From Methanobacteriota archaeon (GTDB lineage Archaea; Thermoplasmatota; Poseidoniia; Poseidoniales; Thalassarchaeaceae), in the NCBI GenBank assembly GCA_002685895.1, contig NYYK01000025.1, forward strand, positions 18,507 through 28,781: a stretch of 10,275 nucleotides of DNA, read 5' to 3'. The notes below the pieces were generated by a model. The model did no database searches. It had not been told where the DNA came from and worked only from the letters and a program-made list of their open reading frames with translations. Made by a program: the position numbers and the translations under genes. Below, piece after piece: positions 1 to 6,258 of the stretch (its first letter is position 1; the number at the start of each line of letters is the position of its first letter).

Positions 1-738
1 ATTTGCGTCATAATTCTCTCTTGCGTAAAGAAGTCCTTCGGCAAGACCAACATCGATGTAATCTGCATCAATCTTAGCAGCAAGCAATCTGCCACTGCTA
101 GCTAGTGAGCCTAACATCTCAACATCATCATTGCCGTTCTGGCACCAAAACTCGCTAGTCACAAGCATCCTTCCAGTGCAACGCCATCGAGGTGGTGATG
201 TCAAAGGAAAAGGAACATTCTTGCGCTTCTCAAGAATTCCGCTGACCAAACTATGTCCCGCTTTCTTAGAGCGAGTAAGCGAGTCAACCCTACCAGTGTC
301 TGAAAGCATCTCTCCCCAAGGAGATACAACAGGAACAACTCCTATCACGCACCTGTTCGATGAGTGGTGAACCTTGATCAACTCTGCTGCTGGGCAAGGG
401 TGGCCAAGATAGAGATTGTCTGGAGTCGCTACCAACATCTCTTCGCCACAAATCGGGATTGCCTGTTTGATGGCATTAACCAAACCCTGCGGCGTTTCCT
501 GTTCAACCAAATGTATGTCGCCACGCTGTAAATCACCTGATTCCTCCAACCGGTGCTTGATTGCAGGCTTGTTTGGAGATGTAACTACCACAATGCCTTC
601 TACTTCGGCGGCTCGCAGTTCGTCTATTGTGCGATGAAGCATTGTTCGGCCATTGATTTCAATCAATTCTTTGCAGCCATCAATATGGTGCTCAGCGATG
701 CGACTTCCTCGCCCTGCTGCCGGAATCACGCCCCACAT
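1..738 (-). CDS. Sugar-phosphate nucleotidyltransferase (NTP_transferase/RmlA-GalU type), 3' end outside window
   Basis: The reading frame is open from an ATG at 738-736 to position 1 without a stop, giving 246 codons and continuing off the left edge. What is seen: an N-terminal nucleotide-binding loop PAAGRGSR (residues 6-13) with K23 just downstream, QGLVNAI (84-90), a metal-binding-type segment ATPDNLYL (104-111, D107), CTGRMLV (187-193) and YIDVGLAEGLLYA (227-239). The last corresponds to the D-x-G-T-P-E-G motif near the C-terminus of this family. Known: such enzymes join a sugar-1-phosphate to an NTP, giving an NDP-sugar and pyrophosphate in the cytoplasm. Family members have about 250-300 residues, so little of the catalytic domain should be missing, although an extra C-terminal domain is possible. 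An in-frame TAG lies upstream and this is the only ATG before the motif, which fixes the start. Inference: since it is divergent from a glucuronokinase-like gene, it could use glucuronate-1-phosphate. The substrate cannot be read from the sequence. Confidence 0.9.
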   Translation of the reverse strand, partial: MWGVIPAAGRGSRIAEHHIDGCKELIEINGRTMLHRTIDELRAAEVEGIVVVTSPNKPAIKHRLEESGDLQRGDIHLVEQETPQGLVNAIKQAIPICGEEMLVATPDNLYLGHPCPAAELIKVHHSSNRCVIGVVPVVSPWGEMLSDTGRVDSLTRSKKAGHSLVSGILEKRKNVPFPLTSPPRWRCTGRMLVTSEFWCQNGNDDVEMLGSLASSGRLLAAKIDADYIDVGLAEGLLYARENYDAN

Positions 739-847
739 TGTTTCTTCGAGACGACAGATGATTGAAGGATTTGCCCCTTTAACCGCTCTCTTTGATGACT
801 AGGGATTCGGGCATTAATTCATTTGCGAGAACCACTGAGCAACCCCC
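739..847. promoter_or_regulatory. Divergent intergenic promoter region
   Basis: These 109 bases separate two genes transcribed away from each other, so both promoters should lie here. On the plus strand an A/T-rich TTAATTCATTT at 814-824 sits roughly 25-34 bases before the GTG at 848. That is where an archaeal TATA box would lie for a leaderless transcript, and there is no Shine-Dalgarno sequence before that GTG. For the minus-strand gene no convincing TATA element is seen at the same distance. TTAAAGG (reverse complement of 776-782) is a weak candidate about 40 bases upstream. No clear operator palindrome was recognised. Confidence 0.45.
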
Positions 848-1786
848 GTGGCGACCACCATCTCCTGTTCCATTCCCGCTCGCATCGGTCTTTTGGGAAA
901 CCCATCAGACGGTTATTTCGGAGAGTGTATCTCACTTCCAGTATGGAATTGGAAAGCAACTGTCAACCTAACTCCGAATGAGGTCAATGAACTACCTACA
1001 GATGAAGGATTGCTACGCATTATGGAGCCAACTATACGAGTATTTCAGAAGCGATTCAACACGCCAAGCAAACCATTCATTGCAACCGTGCAGACAAACA
1101 TCCCTAGACAAGTAGGATTGTCTGGCTCATCAGCTATTGAAACGGCATTCATGCTTTCTTTGATGGCACACCATGAAATCCCATTGAACAGTCTTAGCCC
1201 TCGTGAACTGGCAGAACTCGTATTGAAAGTTGAAACTGAAGAATTGGGTATTGTTGCTGGACTACAGGATAGGCTACCACAAGCCTACGGTTGTATGCTA
1301 CACATGGACTTCCGTGAAGAGTTAATGAGCAGTAGAGGGTATGGTGAATACTCAGAACTCAACTCCTCTTTGCTACCACCACTTTGGCTAGCCCACGCAC
1401 CTATTGGGAGAGATTCGGGGGAAACACACTCTGACCTACCTCGAAGATGGGCTGACAAAGATGAGATAATGATCTCAATCATTGGATATCTCGCAGAGTG
1501 TGCAAGAGAGGGAAGAGTTGCAATAGAGAGTGAAGATTCAACAGCACTTGCAAGCAATATTGATTCCAACTTTGATTTGCGAAGAGATTTGTTTGGCGAC
1601 CAAGCACTTGGTGAGAGTCTCGATGCAGTAATGCTTGCTAGGTCGCTTGGTTCATGTGCCAAGCAGACTGGTTCAGGTGGTGCCATCTTTGGAATTATTC
1701 CGGACGATGATTTCTGTCAAGTTGCCGCACCAGCCTTTGCTGAAATGGGGTGGGAATTCCACTCCGAAATAGAGGTGGGTGCATGA
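848..1786 (+). CDS. Glucuronokinase-like GHMP kinase
   Basis: This 312-residue protein contains all three GHMP kinase motifs: PARIGLLGNPSD (10-21), the ATP-binding P-x3-GLSGSSA (86-96) and the C-terminal KQTGSGGAIFG (272-282). The segments around them resemble plant glucuronokinase in particular, as I recall that family: LGNPSDGYFG (16-25), the VGLSGSSAI loop, EELGIVAGLQDRLPQAYG (131-148, with D141 the probable catalytic base) and SGETHSDLPRRW (190-201). Known: glucuronokinase makes D-glucuronate 1-phosphate from D-glucuronate and ATP, feeding UDP-glucuronate synthesis in the cytoplasm. The plant enzymes are somewhat longer (about 360 residues). The start is GTG at 848, because an in-frame TGA lies at 836-838 and no other start precedes motif 1. 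No Shine-Dalgarno sequence is seen, consistent with a leaderless first gene. The stop TGA overlaps the ATG of the next gene, so the two are probably co-translated. Another sugar substrate remains possible. Confidence 0.82.
   Translation: MATTISCSIPARIGLLGNPSDGYFGECISLPVWNWKATVNLTPNEVNELPTDEGLLRIMEPTIRVFQKRFNTPSKPFIATVQTNIPRQVGLSGSSAIETAFMLSLMAHHEIPLNSLSPRELAELVLKVETEELGIVAGLQDRLPQAYGCMLHMDFREELMSSRGYGEYSELNSSLLPPLWLAHAPIGRDSGETHSDLPRRWADKDEIMISIIGYLAECAREGRVAIESEDSTALASNIDSNFDLRRDLFGDQALGESLDAVMLARSLGSCAKQTGSGGAIFGIIPDDDFCQVAAPAFAEMGWEFHSEIEVGA
1772..1778 (+). promoter_or_regulatory. Shine-Dalgarno site deciding the start at 1783
   Basis: GAGGTGG lies four bases before ATG 1783, inside the end of the upstream kinase gene. 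It supports ATG 1783 over the alternative in-frame GTG at 1750, which has no such site and would lengthen the protein by 11 residues overlapping the kinase C-terminus. Confidence 0.65.
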
Positions 1787-3288
1787 CTAAGAGGATGATA
1801 CTCGCCTATGTGCATGACCCGCCAGCGAAGCAGTCGATTGATACTCGCTGGCGCGAACCAAACTTCCTGTTTGAACAAGGATTCACGGATTTTGTGATTG
1901 CAGATCAATTGACTGGATGTAGTAGTCTAGTGATGGATGAGGCTGATGACAAGATTAGCATACCCGCCTTAACAGCACTCGACCAACGGCTTCAGAATAC
2001 GCTTGAAGCAGGATTGAAAGCATGGGTCATGGAAGACCTTTTCACACTATCTAAAGAAGTAGCAGAAAGCACTAGTGGCTGCCCGCATGATGAGCAGACT
2101 TGGCAAGCAATCAGCACCAATCTGCAAGCATTATTCGAGAGATTTCCCGACCTACAAGGAATCATTTTTCGTTTTGGCGAATCATTTGATACCGAGCCTT
2201 GGGCGAATAGAGTCGACCCCTTCTCTTGTCAATGTAAAATCTGTGATAATTACGGTAAAGTCGGAGCACTGCAACGTATTATTTCTGAACTTGAAGAACA
2301 TGTTTGTGAGCAATTAGGAATGTACTGCATCATCAGAATGTGGGATTTGGGAGAAGAAGGGATTCACGCAGATTCTGAGCAACAATCAGCCGCTTTTAGC
2401 AAATATAATGAAAATCCAAGATTAGTAGTATCAGTTAAACACACAGCGACTGACTACTGGCGACACCAACCTTGGAACAATTCTATCCAACTTGATGGCC
2501 CCCCCCGCATGATTGAGTTTCAATGTGAAAGAGAGTACGAATTCCTAGGACTTGTCCCCAACTGGTTAGGCCACCATTGGTCCACAGGATTCCCAGAAGT
2601 TGATTCACTGAAAACTGCCGGCTTAGCAAACTCACTACCACCAAATTGGGCTGGCTCATACATCATTCCCCGCGGTGGAGGATGGTCTGCAGATGTTGCT
2701 AGCGATGACTTCTGGTCAGCCATCAACTCGTATGCTATCATTGCACTGACAAGAGAGCCAAAAAGGAGTGCAGATGAAATCCTAGATGCATTTCTTCTCA
2801 AACAGGGATTTGAAGATGATGCTAGCCGCCACTCCTTTGCGTCTCTCATCCAAATGAGCAGTGACCTCGTTCTTCATCTACGCTATCTACCCACATTTCA
2901 AAACCTTGCTAACCAACTTTGGATGCCTAGCCATAACTGGATCAGAGACGACACCTTCGTCCCAGGTGCTTGTGCTCACATTGCTAATCTTGTTGCGAAA
3001 GAGGATAAAACTGAACTCTTCCAAGACGAGAGGTCCTTCGCCTCAATCGTAGCTCGTACACAACTCGCCCGAGCAGAAGCACTGTTCGATGGGGGCCCTT
3101 TCGCTGACCATCCAAAAGCAGGATTCATTCTCGAATCCTACGAATGGGCAAGGAAATTTGCAGAACTTAGTGAAGAAATTTGGAATAAATTACTAGCTTC
3201 AACACCACTAACTCGAGAGAAAACCAAGACCATCATTGAATCTGAATTGACAAACAACCCACTACCACCGCTACGATGTCTCGAATAA
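1783..3288 (+). CDS. GH67-like alpha-glucuronidase homologue (divergent)
   Basis: The product has 501 residues and no signal peptide or membrane segment. What is seen: GIIFRFGES (126-134), then SVKHTATDYWRH (217-228), then MIEFQCEREYEFLG (243-256). The last two fit the GH67 alpha-glucuronidase pattern GPxDFQ...ELQITQEYLGQ as I remember it. The key Asp (D224) and Glu (E251) are 27 residues apart, against 28 in GH67 (D364 and E392 in the Geobacillus enzyme). E133 in FRFGE would match the general acid, 91 residues before D224 against 79. Known: GH67 enzymes release (4-O-methyl)glucuronic acid from glucuronoxylan oligosaccharides. Inference: this one releases a uronic acid for the kinase encoded just upstream, with which it shares an ATGA overlap. 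Odd points: it is shorter than the usual 650-700 residues, and it has a C-x-C-x2-C cluster (C149, C151, C154) that might bind metal. A related uncharacterised glycosidase family is the main alternative. Confidence 0.58.
   Translation: MTKRMILAYVHDPPAKQSIDTRWREPNFLFEQGFTDFVIADQLTGCSSLVMDEADDKISIPALTALDQRLQNTLEAGLKAWVMEDLFTLSKEVAESTSGCPHDEQTWQAISTNLQALFERFPDLQGIIFRFGESFDTEPWANRVDPFSCQCKICDNYGKVGALQRIISELEEHVCEQLGMYCIIRMWDLGEEGIHADSEQQSAAFSKYNENPRLVVSVKHTATDYWRHQPWNNSIQLDGPPRMIEFQCEREYEFLGLVPNWLGHHWSTGFPEVDSLKTAGLANSLPPNWAGSYIIPRGGGWSADVASDDFWSAINSYAIIALTREPKRSADEILDAFLLKQGFEDDASRHSFASLIQMSSDLVLHLRYLPTFQNLANQLWMPSHNWIRDDTFVPGACAHIANLVAKEDKTELFQDERSFASIVARTQLARAEALFDGGPFADHPKAGFILESYEWARKFAELSEEIWNKLLASTPLTREKTKTIIESELTNNPLPPLRCLE
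2499..2506 (+). repeat. C8 homopolymer within the GH67-like gene
   Basis: A run of eight C bases encodes part of Gly-Pro-Pro-Arg, about ten residues before the proposed catalytic E251. The reading frame is intact in this copy. Such runs are prone to slippage or sequencing errors. A one-base change here would remove the rest of the protein, including E251. Confidence 0.9.
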
Positions 3289-3330
3289 TTCAATGCGTAC
3301 CGCTATGAGTAGGCAACCTCTCGGGCAAAC

Positions 3331-4227
3331 ATGGAGAAGGCGCTGTTTCATCGCCTTTGGATGGAAGTGGATTTTGATGACCACCCCTATCCCGGGAGCC
3401 ATTCACCTAAACCAGAAGGAGAGTTGCGCTTTACCACTCATGAAGGTGCTCTGTCTATTGGAGATGATAGGCTAACCTTTCGCCTTGGCAAAGGTAGCGA
3501 TGGAGAAGATAGCATACACCGCTGGACCACTGAGCCAACAAAGATGAACGCTGGTCCGGAAAGAATGGGAGAACATCGCTGGTCACTCAGCCCAAAGGAT
3601 TTCGGCCTAACCTTGAGTGCTTTTGTTGCGGTGAAAATTGGCACACCTACGGTGGAAACTGGTCAATCAATACTTCAAGAGCGAATATTGCTTGGAGAAA
3701 TTCGCAACACCTTGGCTCCTATGCTATCAAACTGGACATGGCACTTGGAAGTAGACAACAAAAATGACAGAAGTGGGTGGTACATTCGCGCCCCCGCAGA
3801 ATGGGATAGTTTGTTCACAATCTTTGCAGGACTTGGTTGGCATCCTGAATCGCCAGACGACAAACGTGGATTCCTACTTTTTGAAAGAGCTCCGCCAGGA
3901 GAATTGGACCGGCCTGATGAGGCGGATGCAAATCGTCTTGATGCTCTACGAACTGTGGCACTGTGCAATGATCAGCGGGGCGCACTAACAAAATTGACAG
4001 ACAATCCCGAATGGGCACATGTAGCAGTCCCCTGTCACCTCGACGAGTTACCTGGTGACGTCCAACTCTGGCCTCCAAGCATGGAGCGTTGGCCTCTGCT
4101 AGTTGCTCGACAAGAAGAACAGACTTCAAGTGCAGAAACAGCCAAGTGGGCTGCAACTATCGTTGAATCCTTACAACCCGCAATATCCACCTTGTCGGCA
4201 AAAATTGACCGCCTTAACTGGCAGTAA
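3331..4227 (+). CDS. Uncharacterised tryptophan-rich protein
   Basis: I do not recognise this 298-residue protein. The start ATG 3331 is well bounded: an in-frame TAG lies at 3310-3312, 42 bases separate it from the stop of the GH67-like gene, and there is no clear ribosome-binding site. It has no signal peptide, transmembrane helix or obvious nucleotide-binding loop. It is unusually rich in tryptophan (13 of 298), with clusters at WTWHLEV (135-141), GWYIRAPAEW (149-158) and GLGWHPES (167-174). It has only two cysteines (212, 235). The first two thirds look beta-rich with alternating hydrophobic residues. Residues 265-298 look helical. Position suggests a part in uronic-acid handling with the two genes before it. 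A carbohydrate-binding or lyase-like role would fit the aromatic content, but that is speculation. Its 3' end overlaps the convergent kinase gene by 14 bases. Confidence 0.75.
   Translation: MEKALFHRLWMEVDFDDHPYPGSHSPKPEGELRFTTHEGALSIGDDRLTFRLGKGSDGEDSIHRWTTEPTKMNAGPERMGEHRWSLSPKDFGLTLSAFVAVKIGTPTVETGQSILQERILLGEIRNTLAPMLSNWTWHLEVDNKNDRSGWYIRAPAEWDSLFTIFAGLGWHPESPDDKRGFLLFERAPPGELDRPDEADANRLDALRTVALCNDQRGALTKLTDNPEWAHVAVPCHLDELPGDVQLWPPSMERWPLLVARQEEQTSSAETAKWAATIVESLQPAISTLSAKIDRLNWQ
4200..4206 (-). terminator. Possible oligo-T terminator of the minus-strand operon
   Basis: Reading leftward, the minus strand gives AATTTTT eight bases after the stop of the GHMP kinase gene. Archaeal RNA polymerase can stop at such short T runs. 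It lies within the coding end of the convergent plus-strand gene and has no hairpin, so the call is tentative. Confidence 0.2.
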
Positions 4228-5098
4228 TTGAGAGCCCTTCATTATCTGGGGCCCATTCAACTAGGCTCCAACCAGCAGCCTTGCAAGCAGTCTCGACAGC
4301 CTCACGCTTTCCAAGATTACACAATAACATCGCACAGCCACCTCCTCCAGCACCAAGCGCCTTCCAAGCGAGAACATCCTTTGATTCAAGTAGGGGGTTT
4401 ACCACACCCCTAAACGGGTCGTGAAGCCCTTTGTCTAGCAAATCAACGCCCTTACAAACTTCTTGAAGAGATTTGATTACCTCATCTCGCCTATCTTGTT
4501 GAATCGCTTTCGCCATGACTCTAGCAGCTAGACGTATTGTCAGCAGGCCCTCTTTCACCTCTTCATCACCTGCATCATACCTTCGCCAAATATCTGCATG
4601 TAACTCTCCAGATACATGTGGAAGATTGGAATTTACTACTACCAACTGCCGTAGTAGCCACTTTGTTGCAGAGGAAAGGGGTGACAGTGGCATTTCCTCA
4701 ACAGAATCCTGCATGAACATCAAATGATTCCAGCCACCGTGAGATGCGGCCCACTGATCTTGACGACCACCACGATTTCCCAATAAGGCCTCAAACTGAA
4801 ATGCTTGTTCAGCCATCACCTTGCGTCCGTCATCATCAACCTCAAGAGCCTTGATTGCACCCATAAGGGCGACATTGATTGCTCCAGTAGTTCCCAAACC
4901 AGAGCCAACTGGAACCTCACAGGTGTAAGAAACCGAGAGTATCCCGTCGTCATCAACCTCAAGAGTTGCAGTAGCGTACTTGTTTATGGCTAGATTAACC
5001 ACCTCTCCACCCATATCATGAGTGTATGGAGCTACATCCGTCCAGCCGCCCGCAAAGTCAAGCCTGACCGGAGCACGAGCGACAACCTTGCGAGCCAC
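4214..5098 (-). CDS. Compact GHMP sugar kinase (HddA/fucokinase-like)
   Basis: The 294-residue product has GHMP motif 1 ARAPVRLDFAGGWTDVAPY (7-25), motif 2 PVGSGLGTTGA (63-73) and motif 3 GAGGGGCAML (249-258), plus GGRQDQWAASHGG (110-122) carrying the probable catalytic Asp. These segments match D-glycero-D-manno-heptose 7-phosphate kinase (HddA) and the C-terminal kinase of bifunctional fucokinase (Fkp). Both phosphorylate a manno- or fuco-configured sugar at C1, giving a substrate for a nucleotidyltransferase. The actual sugar here is unknown. Odd points: only about 22 residues separate the first beta strands (ending YATATL, 41-46) from motif 2, where relatives have a substantially longer stretch. 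The protein is also shorter than the usual ~330-340, and the usual Ser-Ser of motif 2 is Thr-Thr. The start is GTG 5098, preceded by a GAGGGA site; an in-frame TGA lies just upstream. It is the last gene of the minus-strand run, 40 bases after the DUF2817 gene. Confidence 0.83.
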   Translation of the reverse strand: MARKVVARAPVRLDFAGGWTDVAPYTHDMGGEVVNLAINKYATATLEVDDDGILSVSYTCEVPVGSGLGTTGAINVALMGAIKALEVDDDGRKVMAEQAFQFEALLGNRGGRQDQWAASHGGWNHLMFMQDSVEEMPLSPLSSATKWLLRQLVVVNSNLPHVSGELHADIWRRYDAGDEEVKEGLLTIRLAARVMAKAIQQDRRDEVIKSLQEVCKGVDLLDKGLHDPFRGVVNPLLESKDVLAWKALGAGGGGCAMLLCNLGKREAVETACKAAGWSLVEWAPDNEGLSITAS

Positions 5099-5100
5099 AC

Positions 5101-5106
5101 TCCCTC
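5101..5106 (-). promoter_or_regulatory. Shine-Dalgarno site for the GHMP kinase
   Basis: The minus strand reads GAGGGA here, with the GAGG core four bases before GTG 5098. It supports this GTG rather than the overlapping GTG at 5100, which is in another frame. Confidence 0.55.
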
Positions 5107-5138
5107 GGATGCGCCGTCACCCATCAAACCTCGGACGA

Positions 5139-6245
5139 CTATTTCGACAAGTTTGTGATAGCATCATCAACGAGTTGCTGCCCTCTTGTCATTATCATCG
5201 AGCGCCACTTTTCGGATGAAGGATTGAATGTCTCAAGCAACTGTATTCGCTCAGGCGTATTCAACTTTTTTCGCTCCTCAATAGCAGACCAATGCGTCAT
5301 CCGGTTCTCCGCTCTAAGTGCTTGAAGCACCTTCACCGGCTTGACTGTTCCAAACTCCTGTATGATTGATGTCCACTCAATGTTAGGCCAGCGCGCCATC
5401 ACACCATCCATCATACCTCCACGAATGTCGTAAGCAACTTTTGAATCTGGTCCAATCGATTGAATAGTAGACCCAAAATGTGCAGATAATCGGTCAATGG
5501 CTTGAGGTGAATCATCACCTATGACAAATAATGAATCAACCCCAAATGGACCTAACCCTGTATGGAAGTCAAGCCATATCACTTGTTTGACATTAGGAAG
5601 TATCTTGTCAAGGTGTTCTATCCAGAGTTCCGGCCCTTCATACAACCTAGAACCACCATACTGCAAAGCCTTTGGCCTCTCGTATTGGCCCTCTGCAATC
5701 GTCTGTTTTGCAACATTAAAACCCATCCTTAGTATAGTCCAAGCAGCCTTCAAGGGGAAAAAATCGAACAATGACTTAGGGGTTCTCGGATTGAGTAATT
5801 TATCCAATTCATGGTATCTTGCTGGCTCCCCAACATAGGCATCGTCAGGTGGCAAAAAATTGCGATTCAAATCGGCATTATTCTCGTTAACTCGTCTCAA
5901 CCAAGCAAAACCATAGGGATTGATTGCGTGTGCAATCATTAATCCGGTGTCGTCTGGGATCTGCAACTCGTCCTCTGCCCATCGTTCAAGTAGCCGCACT
6001 TGCACTCCGCTTCCTGGAAAGCCCTCAACTCCATGTATTCCACTAGTGTGGATTAGAAGTCGTTTGGGATTATTGGGGCCCACATATGCAACATCAATTG
6101 AAAGTCTCTCTTCCGACGGACCACGTACAGATAGTGTCAGAGTTGTCAATTCCGCATTCGCCTTTTCGCAGGCGTCAAGAAAGCGCTGGCGCGCTGTAAC
6201 ATAATCTGGAGAGAAGTAGCGCCACAAATCTGCTTCAGCGACCAT
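5139..6245 (-). CDS. DUF2817 protein (M14-like zinc carboxypeptidase fold)
   Basis: The 368-residue product shows the layout of DUF2817, a family related to M14 zinc carboxypeptidases. HTSGIHGVEGFPGSG (66-80) supplies an H-x2-E zinc pair (H71, E74). NADLNRNF (123-130) has the substrate-carboxylate-binding Asn-Arg. LDFHTGLG (225-232) supplies the third ligand H228. EFGT (297-300) supplies the likely catalytic glutamate E297. All expected active-site residues are present, so it is probably an active hydrolase. The physiological substrate of the family is not established. Peptidase, amidase or deacylase activity are all possible. No signal peptide is seen, so it is probably cytoplasmic. It begins nine bases after the mannosidase stop, with a GTGAGG site overlapping that stop codon, which implies coupled translation. 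In this company it might trim an amide- or acyl-linked group from a glycoconjugate, which is an inference from position. Confidence 0.85.
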   Translation of the reverse strand: MVAEADLWRYFSPDYVTARQRFLDACEKANAELTTLTLSVRGPSEERLSIDVAYVGPNNPKRLLIHTSGIHGVEGFPGSGVQVRLLERWAEDELQIPDDTGLMIAHAINPYGFAWLRRVNENNADLNRNFLPPDDAYVGEPARYHELDKLLNPRTPKSLFDFFPLKAAWTILRMGFNVAKQTIAEGQYERPKALQYGGSRLYEGPELWIEHLDKILPNVKQVIWLDFHTGLGPFGVDSLFVIGDDSPQAIDRLSAHFGSTIQSIGPDSKVAYDIRGGMMDGVMARWPNIEWTSIIQEFGTVKPVKVLQALRAENRMTHWSAIEERKKLNTPERIQLLETFNPSSEKWRSMIMTRGQQLVDDAITNLSK

Positions 6246-6252
6246 TTTTCAG

Positions 6253-6258
6253 CCTCAC
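6253..6258 (-). promoter_or_regulatory. Shine-Dalgarno site for the DUF2817 gene
   Basis: The minus strand reads GTGAGG, overlapping the TGA stop of the mannosidase gene and leaving seven bases to ATG 6245. It supports that start and close coupling of the two genes. Confidence 0.6.

Noticed and set aside
131..765. Three plus-strand frames (131-370, 416-637, 553-765)
   Set aside because: They lie opposite the nucleotidyltransferase, whose minus-strand frame is continuous and carries family motifs. They are antisense shadows.
1285..1686. Minus-strand 133-codon frame within the kinase gene
   Set aside because: It is antisense to a well-supported GHMP kinase and contains no recognisable motif.
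1750..1782. Upstream GTG start for the GH67-like gene
   Set aside because: It would add 11 residues encoded within the kinase C-terminus and lacks a ribosome site. ATG 1783 has GAGGTGG four bases before it and the common ATGA overlap.
3293..3475. Small 60-codon plus-strand frame starting just after the GH67-like gene
   Set aside because: It overlaps the 298-codon gene from 3331 in another frame, has no motif, and its composition looks like an out-of-frame reading.
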